A stretch of 64,000 bases of DNA from Spirochaetota bacterium (GTDB taxonomy: Bacteria > Spirochaetota > Brachyspiria > Brachyspirales > JACRPF01). Within the stretch, counting starts at the first letter, position 1. Each line of letters opens with the position of its first letter. The notes beneath the pieces were generated by a model. That model was not told the DNA's origin. It saw nothing but the letters and a program-made list of their open reading frames with translations, and ran no database searches. Shown here one piece after another: positions 8,020 through 15,859 of this stretch. Both the position numbers and the translations under genes were made by a program. Location: contig JBBTBY010000007.1 of NCBI GenBank assembly GCA_038043445.1, positions 33,570 to 97,569 of the forward strand, read 5' to 3'.

Positions 8020-8937
8020 ATGAAGAAGATCCTTCTCGTGTGCGCGGGCATCTTCATGGTGTCGGGTCTCTACGCCCTGACCAATGCAACGCTCATCGAT
8101 TTCTCCATCACCGGGGATAAGGCGGCATTGCAGTCAAAGGATGACGCGGCAAAAAGCGATTCCGACGAGATCATGAAGCTCTCCGATATCTACAATCCGA
8201 ACTGGGCGGTCGTGCTCAACGACTCGGCGCAGATGATAGAGAACAGGAAACTATCCTATTGCTCGGATGTAACGAGTCAGAGCAAAGGAAAGGTGCTGGG
8301 GGTTCGGATACATTTCCCCACTGCTCCTTGGAACAGCTACGGTCTTGTAAAACCCCCGTTCGAATTCGAAATTTACGGCGGACCTGATGGCACCCGTTTC
8401 ATGGACGGCAAGGGTGTTCTGAAGAATGTCGGGACCATACGGTCCATCAGTTCATGGGTATGCGGCCGGAACTATGTGGTAAATTACATCGTCAATATAA
8501 AGAACGACCAGGAAGCGGTCAGCGCCCACTCTCTCGGCTATCTCAATTTCGTCGGCTGGAGCCAGGTGAAATGGGATAACCCGAATTACCTTGCCAATGC
8601 ACGTGACCGTGTACTGCGCCGCGTGCCGCTCTATCCGAGAAGCACGCCGTCCGTCAAACTGGACTCACTGCAGTTCTATCGCACTGCGGACAATCTCGGC
8701 GGCAATTTCGTGGCATACGTAAAGGACGTTGCTATGGAATTCGAAGAAGCGGTCATCGACAAGGATGCCGACATCGATGATGAAGGCGTGTGGGGCATTT
8801 TGAAGGCGGAAAGTGATCGCAAAAAAGCCCTTGAGAACAGGCGCCTCAAGGAGATACGCGAACTTCGCGATCTCGAAGAGCGCCGCATCGCCGGGTCCGC
8901 AAAGGGCTCGACTTCAACGGCTTCGACGAACAAATAA
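8020..8937 (+). CDS. flaA: Flagellar filament outer layer protein FlaA
   Basis: Sheath protein of the periplasmic flagellar filament, a family characteristic of spirochaetes. A Sec signal peptide (MKKILLVCAGIFMVSGLYA) is followed by the family's run of motifs: NWAVVLNDSAQMIENRKLSYC, VLGVRIHFPTAPWN, the KPPFEFEIYGG stretch, VGTIRSISSWVCGRNY, SLGYLNFVGW, and PLYPRSTPSVKLDSLQFYR. The last 50 residues are charged and helical. It is monocistronic: its own promoter lies at 7951-7979 and a strong terminator follows at 8952. This gene is the best single marker of the organism's phylum. Confidence 0.92.
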   Translation: MKKILLVCAGIFMVSGLYALTNATLIDFSITGDKAALQSKDDAAKSDSDEIMKLSDIYNPNWAVVLNDSAQMIENRKLSYCSDVTSQSKGKVLGVRIHFPTAPWNSYGLVKPPFEFEIYGGPDGTRFMDGKGVLKNVGTIRSISSWVCGRNYVVNYIVNIKNDQEAVSAHSLGYLNFVGWSQVKWDNPNYLANARDRVLRRVPLYPRSTPSVKLDSLQFYRTADNLGGNFVAYVKDVAMEFEEAVIDKDADIDDEGVWGILKAESDRKKALENRRLKEIRELRDLEERRIAGSAKGSTSTASTNK

Positions 8938-8951
8938 GAAAACAGCAATGA

Positions 8952-8988
8952 AAAAAAGGCGGACGCCGATGCGGCGTTCGCCTTTTTT
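8952..8988 (+). terminator. Rho-independent terminator of flaA
   Basis: A 17-base-pair stem (one G-T pair) with an ATG loop ends in a T run; the A tract on the other side makes it potentially bidirectional. Confidence 0.9.
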
Positions 8989-9000
8989 GTTGTTATAACG

Positions 9001-10269
9001 ATGGACATACGAACGATAATACCTGCCGGGACCTTCTCTTCCCTCTACGACGCGTTCTACCGCAATTTTCTCATCGGCCTTGCCGTGACCGACGCGGCTG
9101 GCCGCTTCGTCCATACACGCGAAGGCACGAAGGTCTCATTCTGTTCGAACGAGGACAGCACCGGGCTTTGCCCTGTATGCATCGAAGAGAACATCTTCGC
9201 CATCAATGAATCGCTCCGCTTCGGCAATACGTACATAATGAATTCTCATACCGGTCTCCTCTTTTTCGCTGTGCCGGTCATGGTCAATCAATCGGTCATC
9301 GGCGGCATCGTATCATCGCGCATACTGCCGATGGAGCTCTATACCATCATCACCGATGAGAAGAACACGAATGATTATATCAGCGACGAACATATCATCC
9401 GCAACGTGAAGAGCATTCCGGTCATCGAGGCGGGGACGGTGCGTATCGCGTCCGAAAACCTCTTCTCTCTCTCGGTCGCGCATAATCTTGTCAACGAAAC
9501 GTTCCTTGCCGCGCGGCGTGCGTCGAACGAACAGGAAGCGAACATCGCTGAGGCCATCGCCACCACCAAGGTGCATTCGGAGAACTATCATCTCCTGTAC
9601 CTGTACAAGGAAAAGGACCTCATCGAGCGCATCAAGGCGAACGACCGCCACGGCGCGGTGCGCATCCTCAACGATATTCTCGTCGGCATATTCGGCGTGA
9701 GCAATACCCCCATCGATGTCATCAAGGTGCGGCTTATGGAGCTCATCGTCATTATTTCCCGTGCTGCGGTGGAAGCGGGTGTGAAGAGCGAAACGCTCCT
9801 CGGGCTCAACTATTCCTATTTCCGCGATATTGCGAAGCTCGATGACGCCGTGGGCCTTACGCACTGGATCGTACGCGTGCTTGAGAACTATATCAGCGAG
9901 GTCGGCGCGCACGGCGAAACGACGCGCGACGGCCGCATCGCGCGGGCGCTGCGATACGTTGAGGAACACCATACGAGCCGTATCACGCTCGACGAGGTGT
10001 CATCCGCCGTGGGGCTCTCGCCGTCGCACTTCGCGCATGAATTCAAGAAAGAGGTCGGCGTATCGTTCATTACCTATGTCAACAATGTCAAGCTCACACG
10101 GGCGGCAGGCATGCTCACCTCGACAGCGAATTCCGTCGTCGAGATAGCGTATGACCTCGGCTACAGCGATCAAAGCTATTTCATCAAGCAGTTCAAGGCG
10201 AAATACAAGATGACGCCGCTCGCCTACCGCAATCACTATCAGCGCCCCGCGCGTAAAAAAACGATATGA
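9001..10269 (+). CDS. AraC-family regulator with N-terminal PocR-type sensory domain
   Basis: A transcription factor of 422 residues. The N-terminal half (about 10-170) resembles the PocR ligand-binding module, with a Cys-containing segment (STGLCPVCIEEN) and FFAVPVMVNQSVIGGIVSSR. The C-terminal 100 residues hold two AraC helix-turn-helix units: ITLDEVSSAVGLSPSHFAHEFKKE and SVVEIAYDLGYSDQSYFIKQFK. The ATG comes only 13 bases after the flaA terminator, and no convincing ribosome binding site or promoter is visible. The stop overlaps the ATG of the following amidase gene, so the two are translated together. The ligand is unknown. Confidence 0.85.
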   Translation: MDIRTIIPAGTFSSLYDAFYRNFLIGLAVTDAAGRFVHTREGTKVSFCSNEDSTGLCPVCIEENIFAINESLRFGNTYIMNSHTGLLFFAVPVMVNQSVIGGIVSSRILPMELYTIITDEKNTNDYISDEHIIRNVKSIPVIEAGTVRIASENLFSLSVAHNLVNETFLAARRASNEQEANIAEAIATTKVHSENYHLLYLYKEKDLIERIKANDRHGAVRILNDILVGIFGVSNTPIDVIKVRLMELIVIISRAAVEAGVKSETLLGLNYSYFRDIAKLDDAVGLTHWIVRVLENYISEVGAHGETTRDGRIARALRYVEEHHTSRITLDEVSSAVGLSPSHFAHEFKKEVGVSFITYVNNVKLTRAAGMLTSTANSVVEIAYDLGYSDQSYFIKQFKAKYKMTPLAYRNHYQRPARKKTI

Positions 10270-10931
10270 TGTTCTCCCGCTGTACCGTCATCGCCGCACT
10301 CGCCGTCACGGCATTCCTTCCGGCAGCACCGTTCTTCATCGACCGTTCCTATGAGCTTCAGCCGTCGCGGGAATACTGCGAACTTGCAAAACAGTATTCG
10401 CGCGTGCATTACGGCATCGACAGCGCAGCGCTTACCGTTCCGCGCATCATCGCCATACACATGACCGAATGCGGCACCATGGACCAGACACTCGCACAGT
10501 TCAATCACCCGCGCCTGACCGGGCGCCGTGAGATAGAGCACGGGGGGCAGTGGAACGTCGGATCCCATTTCATCGTCGATGCGAACGGAACGATATTCAG
10601 CTTCATTCCGCTCGAGTACATGGCAAGGCATATCATCGGCCTTAATCACACCGCCGTCGGCATTGAGAACATCGCGGCGAACAATGAGGCGTTGACCGAG
10701 GCGCAGCTTTTTGCGAACGTGCAGCTCGTGCTGTACCTGAAATCGGTACGTCCGAGCATCACGCATGTCATCGGTCATCATGAATATACGGACACCTTCC
10801 GCACCCATTACCGGCTGATGCGTATGCTGGATGAACAGTACCGCCCGCACTACCGGGGCGACCCCGGCGAGCGGTTCATGCGGCTCCTGCGCGAGGGACT
10901 ATCCCTGCATGGTCTTGATCTTTTTGACTGA
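10266..10931 (+). CDS. Exported N-acetylmuramoyl-L-alanine amidase (Amidase_2 family)
   Basis: Predicted zinc amidase acting on peptidoglycan or its fragments in the periplasm. It has a hydrophobic N-terminal signal sequence (about 1-22). The amidase_2 pattern shows zinc-ligand His in IAIHMTECG, a central WNVGSHFIVDANGTIF, NHTAVGIEN, and a second His pair in THVIGHHEYTDT. The ATG overlaps the stop of the upstream AraC/PocR gene, an unusual pairing that suggests the regulator responds to cell-wall or sugar signals. This link is an inference. Confidence 0.85.
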   Translation: MMFSRCTVIAALAVTAFLPAAPFFIDRSYELQPSREYCELAKQYSRVHYGIDSAALTVPRIIAIHMTECGTMDQTLAQFNHPRLTGRREIEHGGQWNVGSHFIVDANGTIFSFIPLEYMARHIIGLNHTAVGIENIAANNEALTEAQLFANVQLVLYLKSVRPSITHVIGHHEYTDTFRTHYRLMRMLDEQYRPHYRGDPGERFMRLLREGLSLHGLDLFD

Positions 10932-10957
10932 TGCCGCTTTCGTGTTCCGCCGATGTC

Positions 10958-11455
10958 TCAGCGGGACCGCGGGAATTTCGCAGCGATGAAGGGGACTACC
11001 GCCGGCGGTACGAACGGACTTATATCGCCGCCGTGCGATGCTATCTCGCGTACCAGTGTGGAGCTTATCTGCGCAAAACGCCCCTCGCTCCCGATGAACA
11101 CCGTGTCCATATCCGTATTGAGCATGCGATTGGCGCTCGCCATCTCCATTTCATAGGCAAGATCGGCAGCGGTACGAATGCCGCGTATCGCGATGCGAAT
11201 GCCGCGTGTCCTCATGAACGCAGCAAGCAGCCCTTCGAACGACACGACCTCTATACCGCTCACCGTGCGGAGAGCTTCGCGTATCATCGTTACCCGCTCA
11301 GGTGCCGCGAACACGGTCCGCTTCGCCGCATCGGCGGCGACAGCGACAAGTATCTTCCCGAACAGCTTCTGCGCGCGGAGAAGCACATCATAATGTCCGA
11401 TGGTGAACGGATCGAAACTGCCGGGATAGATGGCCATGTCCATGATGTCCCCCAT
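10958..11455 (-). CDS. coaD: Phosphopantetheine adenylyltransferase
   Basis: Penultimate step of coenzyme A synthesis (4'-phosphopantetheine plus ATP to dephospho-CoA). It is a single-domain nucleotidyltransferase with AIYPGSFDPFTIGHYDVL (HIGH-like motif) near the N-terminus, the IRGIRTAADLAYE segment, and the closing ISSTLVRE motif. The ATG at 11455 overlaps the stop of the HU gene. ATG 11443, with GGGGG five bases upstream, is an alternative start that fits the family N-terminus. It is the last gene of the tRNA-Asp/rpsT/HU/coaD unit. Confidence 0.93.
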   Translation of the reverse strand: MGDIMDMAIYPGSFDPFTIGHYDVLLRAQKLFGKILVAVAADAAKRTVFAAPERVTMIREALRTVSGIEVVSFEGLLAAFMRTRGIRIAIRGIRTAADLAYEMEMASANRMLNTDMDTVFIGSEGRFAQISSTLVREIASHGGDISPFVPPAVVPFIAAKFPRSR

Positions 11456-11748
11456 TATCTGACGTTCCCTTCCGCCGTTCTTGTCAGTGCCTTGAGACGC
11501 CGTCCCGGAATGAATTGTACTCTCTGCCGGTCGGGGATACGGCGCCGCGCGCCGGTCGAGAAATCGTGCCCTTCACGCCCGCGTATGAGCCGCATACGGA
11601 ACGTACCGAGCCCGCGCAACTCAACGCTCTCCCCGCGTTCCAACGCCCCGCGTATCGCCTCATAGACAGCCGTTATGATGCGGTCGATATCGCGAACATT
11701 AGCGCCGGTCCTTTCAGCAACGGCCTTTACAAGCGTGCTGCGCGTCAC
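11455..11748 (-). CDS. HU/IHF-family DNA-binding protein
   Basis: A small nucleoid protein of 97 residues. The dimerisation helices are MTRSTLVKAVAERTG and the following IDRIITAVYEAIRGALERGE. The beta-arm core is VELRGLGTFRMRLIRGREG, and RRRIPDRQRVQFIPGRRLK forms the DNA-contacting arm and end. The arm carries IPD where HU usually has the intercalating Asn-Pro. Which HU/IHF paralogue it is cannot be decided here. It lies eight bases after rpsT and overlaps coaD. Confidence 0.88.
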   Translation of the reverse strand: MTRSTLVKAVAERTGANVRDIDRIITAVYEAIRGALERGESVELRGLGTFRMRLIRGREGHDFSTGARRRIPDRQRVQFIPGRRLKALTRTAEGNVR

Positions 11749-11756
11749 CGTACCGT

Positions 11757-12029
11757 TTATTTCGCTGCAACGAGCGTATTGATCTTCTGCGCAATGCGCG
11801 ATTTCTTGCGGGCGGCGGCATTCTTATGAATGACCTTCTTGCAGGCCGCCTTGTCGAGCGCCTTGGCGAACATGACGAACGCCTTCCTGGCATCATCGCC
11901 TTTCTTCTCGGTAATGAGCTTCTGCACGGTCACATCGAGCGTGTGCAGTTCACTCTTGATGGAACGGTTATGCTCACGGCGTACCGCCGATTTGCGTACG
12001 CGTTTGATGGCCGATGCTATATTCGGCAT
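11757..12029 (-). CDS. rpsT: 30S ribosomal protein S20
   Basis: A small-subunit primary binding protein for 16S rRNA. The 90-residue, Lys/Ala-rich protein has the family start MPNIASAIKRVRKSAVRREHN and the family end HKNAAARKKSRIAQKINTL. GAGGAG lies eight bases before the ATG. It follows tRNA-Asp on the same strand behind a shared promoter, with a GC hairpin in the leader. Confidence 0.95.
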   Translation of the reverse strand: MPNIASAIKRVRKSAVRREHNRSIKSELHTLDVTVQKLITEKKGDDARKAFVMFAKALDKAACKKVIHKNAAARKKSRIAQKINTLVAAK

Positions 12030-12067
12030 GGTTTATCTCCTCGATACGATTTACGACTCATTCGTAC

Positions 12068-12083
12068 ACCCCGTTGTCGGGGT
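12068..12083 (-). promoter_or_regulatory. Hairpin in the rpsT leader
   Basis: ACCCCG-TTGT-CGGGGT forms a six-base-pair stem between tRNA-Asp and rpsT with no T run. It may be a processing or autoregulatory element of the S20 message; this is an inference. Confidence 0.35.
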
Positions 12084-12095
12084 ATGCGGGCCATG

Positions 12096-12169
12096 CGGAG
12101 TGGACGGGATTCGAACCCGCGACCTCCTGCGTGACAGGCAGGCGTTCTAACCAGCTGAACTACCACTCC
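12096..12169 (-). tRNA. tRNA-Asp (anticodon GTC)
   Basis: A full cloverleaf on the minus strand: acceptor GGAGTGG/CCACTCC, D arm GTTC/GAAC, anticodon loop CTGTCAC with GTC, T arm GCGGG-TTCGAAT-CCCGT. CCA is not encoded. The -10 element of a good promoter lies 14 bases upstream. Confidence 0.96.
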
Positions 12170-12182
12170 GAAATGAGGTGGC

Positions 12183-12210
12183 ATTATATCACAGCGGATG
12201 CCTTTGTCAA
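12183..12210 (-). promoter_or_regulatory. Promoter of the tRNA-Asp/rpsT unit
   Basis: Minus-strand TTGACA (12205-12210), a 16-base spacer, then a perfect TATAAT (12183-12188). Confidence 0.72.
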
Positions 12211-12252
12211 ACCAGTTGCACTTGTTTTTTCCGAAGCGAGGGGAACGCTGTT

Positions 12253-13047
12253 TTAAGGCCCTATGCCGAGAATTCGGCCCATTTCGCCGATATCGGAGAA
12301 CACATGGTCGGGCGCGATACCGCTCTCACCAAGCATGGCACTATCGGTCTCGCCGCTCAACACAAGTATCGAGGCAAAACCGTTGTTCAAGCCGAATTTC
12401 ACATCGGTATACAATCTATCGCCGACCATGGCTATCTCATCAAGCGAATATCCGTAGCGTCTCATTATCGCCGATGCCATCGGTGCATTGGGCTTACCGA
12501 TGACGATGGGCGATACACCTGACGACGCCTCGAACATCTTTATCATCGCTCCGGTGTCCGGTATGGGATGCGGCAAGTACGGACAGACGAGATCGGGATG
12601 CGTCGCGTAGAAGGGCGTGCCGGAGAGAAGGAGATCGTTCGCAGTACGTATCTTCTCGTACGTTATCGTCGTGTCGAAACCGAGCACGACGGCTGCCGGT
12701 TTGTCATCGGTGAGCGTGAACCCGTTGTGCTTGAAATCGTTCATGAGGCTTTCCGTCCCCATGAGGAATACTCGTGTAAGACCGGCGTTCTTAAGATGCT
12801 CTATCGTCGCATCGCCCGATGTTATCACGCCGTTCTTCCCCGCCGGTATTCCCAGACGTTCAAGTTTCTTCACATAATCGGCGGCGGAAAGTGATGAATT
12901 GTTGGTCAGAAAGAGATATTCCCGTCCGCTCGCGGTAAGCGCGGAGAGGAACGGTATGGTGAAATCGAACACGCGTGAACCGAGATAGATGGTCCCGTCC
13001 ATATCGAGAATGAAGCAACGGATATTTTTGAGAAGGTCTCTATTCAT
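12253..13047 (-). CDS. HAD superfamily hydrolase, NagD/IIA type
   Basis: A cytoplasmic sugar- or nucleotide-phosphate phosphatase. HAD motif I is DMDGT (residues 15-19) with nucleophile Asp15, motif II is FLTNNSS, and the motif III/IV region is IVIGKPN and MVGDRLYTDVKFG. The cap inserted between motifs II and III is the IIA type. At 264 residues it matches NagD-like proteins; the exact substrate cannot be read from sequence. The 5' end lies eight bases from the nested-palindrome element at 13055. Confidence 0.87.
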   Translation of the reverse strand: MNRDLLKNIRCFILDMDGTIYLGSRVFDFTIPFLSALTASGREYLFLTNNSSLSAADYVKKLERLGIPAGKNGVITSGDATIEHLKNAGLTRVFLMGTESLMNDFKHNGFTLTDDKPAAVVLGFDTTITYEKIRTANDLLLSGTPFYATHPDLVCPYLPHPIPDTGAMIKMFEASSGVSPIVIGKPNAPMASAIMRRYGYSLDEIAMVGDRLYTDVKFGLNNGFASILVLSGETDSAMLGESGIAPDHVFSDIGEMGRILGIGP

Positions 13048-13054
13048 GATAATA

Positions 13055-13305
13055 CACTCACCCCATCCCCCGGCCCCTTCCCCTCTCTCACGGGAATGTG
13101 AGAGAGGGGAAGGGGAGAGGAGATTTTACTTTCATTTATCTGTTGCACTACTCGTTTGCGCATCTGCTGCTTCATTTGTTCAAAGAGAACGGGCGTGAGT
13201 TTCATTATTTCCATTTTGTGTTCGTTCTTCCCCCTTCCCTCTCTCACTTCTCTGTGAGAGAGGGAAGGGGGTGCCGCGTATTTCGCGGCGGGGGATGGGT
13301 GAGTG
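13055..13305. repeat. Nested-palindrome (REP/MITE-like) element
   Basis: Outer inverted arms CACTCACCCCATCCCCCG (13055-13072) and CGGGGGATGGGTGAGTG (13289-13305) enclose two hairpins with perfect 18-base-pair arms, 13074-13115 (loop GGGAAT) and 13230-13271 (loop TTCTCT). A small GCCGCG/CGCGGC hairpin follows at 13273-13289. The core (about 13116-13229) is not palindromic. The element ends inside the 3' part of lpxB and supplies its last 40 or so codons. It is about 250 bases long, with no transposase. Confidence 0.85.
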
Positions 13306-14445
13306 TTCCTTCGCTGCATCAAGAACAAGCTTTGCCACGCGCCTGACAACGCCCTTCTTCCCGATTATCTTCCTCACGGATAAAAGCATACGCGCCATCG
13401 AACGGTACGCCTTCGCATCGGTAAGATAGGATGCCGTGTACCGTGCTATCGCCTGCGGATTGCACTCGCCCTGCAGAAGCTCGGGTATCACTTTTTTCCC
13501 GAGCATGAGATTGGGCATGCCGATGATGCCTCCCGTGACGACGCTCTTCGCCACGGCGAAGGTTATCGGCGAGATGCGATAGCATATGACCATGGGCTTC
13601 CCGTAGAGCGATGCAAGGAGCGATGAGGTGCCGCTTGAGAGGATGACGGCATCCGAAAGGGGATAGATGTCGTCGGTGGCATCCCCTTCGAGAAGCATGA
13701 TCGGTATATCGGCGAACGCGCGCGCGCGTTTTCTCAGTTCGCGCTCGATACGCTCCTTATACATGGCATGAGCAACGGGCAGGATGAACCGAACATCGCC
13801 GTGAAGCATGCCGCTTAATCGTATCGCCGCATCGAGGAATATCCCGGTAAGCGCCGCCACTTCCTGACGGCGGCTGCCGGGCATGAGCCCCACGGTGAAA
13901 CGCTTTTTGGGGAACGCGTTCAATTTCGTTCGTACCGGTGCTTTGAGGTCCATGTCCGCGAAGGGATGGCCGGGATAGACGACCGGACAATCCGCCTTCC
14001 TGTACACTTTCTCATCCATGGGGAACGGCGTCACGACAAGGTCGCATGTCTCTTTCAGTTTCTCCGCATTCCATGCACCCCAGACGCTCACATGCGGCGG
14101 GAAATAGTAGATGTTCGTTATGCCTTCATCGCGGCACATTTTCGAGAGAATGAGATTGAATCCCTGATTGTCTATCATCACGACGGCATCGGGCGGTTCA
14201 CTGATAAGACGCGCCTTGATGCGGTTATACACCTTGAGAATAGGAAGGATGAAGCCGAGCGTTTCCCAAAGGCCGATGGTCGAAAGCGACGTGATATCGT
14301 CGAGGATCCGCACACCCGCGGACGCCATCGCGCGCCCGCCGATACCGTAGATCTCCGCCTTCGGGGAAAGCCTTTTGAGTTCACGCGCAAGTGCGGCCCC
14401 CTGCATATCGCCGGAGACTTCACCCGCAGAAAGGAATATCTTCAT
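13180..14445 (-). CDS. lpxB: Lipid-A-disaccharide synthase with repeat-derived C-terminal tail
   Basis: A GT19 glycosyltransferase joining UDP-diacylglucosamine and lipid X in lipid A synthesis at the inner membrane. Family motifs include FLSAGEVSGDMQGAAL, the MIDNQGFNL stretch, YYFPPHVSVWGAW, LMPGSRRQEV, and SSGTSSLLASLYGKPMVICYR. The preferred start is the ATG overlapping the lpxA stop (ATGA, 14445); a GTG at 14457 is also possible. The last 40 or so residues (Pro/Arg-rich, starting near HSPIPRRE) are encoded by the nested-palindrome element and are not part of the LpxB fold. The enzyme core looks intact. It forms an operon with fabZ and lpxA. Confidence 0.93.
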   Translation of the reverse strand: MKIFLSAGEVSGDMQGAALARELKRLSPKAEIYGIGGRAMASAGVRILDDITSLSTIGLWETLGFILPILKVYNRIKARLISEPPDAVVMIDNQGFNLILSKMCRDEGITNIYYFPPHVSVWGAWNAEKLKETCDLVVTPFPMDEKVYRKADCPVVYPGHPFADMDLKAPVRTKLNAFPKKRFTVGLMPGSRRQEVAALTGIFLDAAIRLSGMLHGDVRFILPVAHAMYKERIERELRKRARAFADIPIMLLEGDATDDIYPLSDAVILSSGTSSLLASLYGKPMVICYRISPITFAVAKSVVTGGIIGMPNLMLGKKVIPELLQGECNPQAIARYTASYLTDAKAYRSMARMLLSVRKIIGKKGVVRRVAKLVLDAAKEHSPIPRREIRGTPFPLSQRSERGKGEERTQNGNNETHARSL

Positions 14446-15224
14446 AGATGTGCACACAGGCCCCGTTGTGAGCCTTTCAAAAAATCGACGAACATTCTTT
14501 TGTTCTTATCCAGCACTGTACCATCGGCATACTTCTCAAGGAATTGCGCTTTGAGCATTCCGCCGTGGTACCATTCATGATAGATCTCTTCTATGGCCTT
14601 AAAATCCGTCGAAGTGAAACCCTTGCGCCGCAGACCGACCAGATTAAGCTTATACACACGTGCAGGGATATCATCTGCCAGCGCGAAGGGCGGTATATCG
14701 AGTTTTACCACCGAGCACGGGCCGACCATGGCGAACGCGCCGACACGGCAGAATTGATGTATGGCTGCGCAGGCAGAAATAAAGACGTCGCTGAATACTT
14801 CAACGTGTCCGCCGGCTGCAAAATTGTTCACGGTTATGATACGGTCGTGTATGATGCAGTCATGCCCCACATGGCTGTTCTCCATGAAATAATTATTATT
14901 CCCAACGACGGTCTTACCGTTCTCGTTCTTCGAGCGGTGAATGTTCACGAATTCGCGGAACTCATTCCCGTCGCCGATGACAGTAAAGCTCACCTTTTTC
15001 TTGTCAAATCCTGTGTCCTGCGGGAGATCGCCGATGACCGCATGCGAATGGATATGATTCCCCGTTCCCATGGTGACATAGCGTTTGATGACCGTATGCG
15101 CCTCGATAATGTTATTTTCACCGATGACGACATCATCCTCGATGATGACGTACGGACCTATCTCGGTACCGGCTCCTATGTTCGCCGTCTTTGCAATTAT
15201 CGCTGTGGGGTGTATCGTTGCCAT
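14442..15224 (-). CDS. lpxA: Acyl-ACP--UDP-N-acetylglucosamine O-acyltransferase
   Basis: First step of lipid A synthesis. The 260-residue protein is a left-handed beta-helix built from hexapeptide repeats (about 5-190), with a helical C-terminal domain. The catalytic region reads NSHVGHDCIIHD, with His118 and His121 in the places of the E. coli catalytic pair. The gene lies between fabZ and lpxB, the order found in many Gram-negative genomes. Its presence indicates that this spirochaete makes lipid A, unlike Treponema and Borrelia. Confidence 0.95.
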   Translation of the reverse strand: MATIHPTAIIAKTANIGAGTEIGPYVIIEDDVVIGENNIIEAHTVIKRYVTMGTGNHIHSHAVIGDLPQDTGFDKKKVSFTVIGDGNEFREFVNIHRSKNENGKTVVGNNNYFMENSHVGHDCIIHDRIITVNNFAAGGHVEVFSDVFISACAAIHQFCRVGAFAMVGPCSVVKLDIPPFALADDIPARVYKLNLVGLRRKGFTSTDFKAIEEIYHEWYHGGMLKAQFLEKYADGTVLDKNKRMFVDFLKGSQRGLCAHL

Positions 15225-15299
15225 GATTCCTCCGGCATTCGTTCAGTGATGCCGTCACTCTAACTGCCGGTAAAAAAAAAGGTGAACGTGCGCGGACGC

Positions 15300-15776
15300 T
15301 TACTGCTTCGCCTTGTCGCGCGGGACAAGCCAGGCACCGAGGTCGGCTTCGCAGGTAAGCTCGTTGTCCACCTTGGTCTCGCCGTGCATCTGTACGATGA
15401 TGGCGGAAGCCCGCTCGACATAGCGCTCGATCTTGATCTCCATGCGCATCGTATCTCCCGGTATCACGGGTTTCTTGAACTTCACATTGTTTATCGTTGT
15501 GAAGAACACGACCTTGTCCTTCACATTGCCGCCCTTCTTTATCACGCTGTCGCCGCAGTAGATGCCGCCCACCTGCGCCATCGCCTCAAGCTGGAGCACG
15601 CCCGGCATGATGGGGTTCTCGGGGAAATGGCCCGTGAACTGCGGTTCGTTCATCGTCACGTTCTTGATACCGACTATCCAGTTCTCGGAAAGTTCGACGA
15701 CCTTATCGACGAGCAGGAACGGATAGCGATGCGGAAGAAAATTCAGGATATCATTGATCGAAAATACCGTGCTCAT
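15300..15776 (-). CDS. fabZ: 3-hydroxyacyl-ACP dehydratase
   Basis: Hot-dog-fold dehydratase of type II fatty acid synthesis. It has HRYPFLLVD, the active-site His50 in GHFPENPIMPG, and Glu64 in LQLEAMAQ. It has 158 residues. It is the first gene of the fabZ-lpxA-lpxB operon, behind a clear promoter at 15806-15834. FabZ and LpxA compete for 3-hydroxyacyl-ACP, so shared expression balances phospholipid and lipid A synthesis. Confidence 0.95.
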   Translation of the reverse strand: MSTVFSINDILNFLPHRYPFLLVDKVVELSENWIVGIKNVTMNEPQFTGHFPENPIMPGVLQLEAMAQVGGIYCGDSVIKKGGNVKDKVVFFTTINNVKFKKPVIPGDTMRMEIKIERYVERASAIIVQMHGETKVDNELTCEADLGAWLVPRDKAKQ

Positions 15777-15805
15777 AACTCCTCCGTTACAGGTAGTGGG
15801 GATGC

Positions 15806-15834
15806 ATTGTAATGCGGCATACTGCCGATGTCAA
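15806..15834 (-). promoter_or_regulatory. Promoter of fabZ-lpxA-lpxB
   Basis: Minus-strand TTGACA (15829-15834), 17-base spacer, TACAAT (15806-15811), 30 bases before the fabZ start. Confidence 0.7.
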
Positions 15835-15859
15835 CCAGTGAGCGCAACAGAGGCGTCGT

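Noticed and set aside
13055..13305. CRISPR-like appearance of repeated palindromes
   Set aside because: There are only two hairpins with unequal spacing, no regular repeat-spacer pattern, and no cas genes in the window.
13044..13349. A 101-residue minus-strand frame across the nested-palindrome element
   Set aside because: Most of its length encodes the inverted arms, and it overlaps lpxB in another frame. Only the core peptide looks protein-like, which is too little to call a gene.
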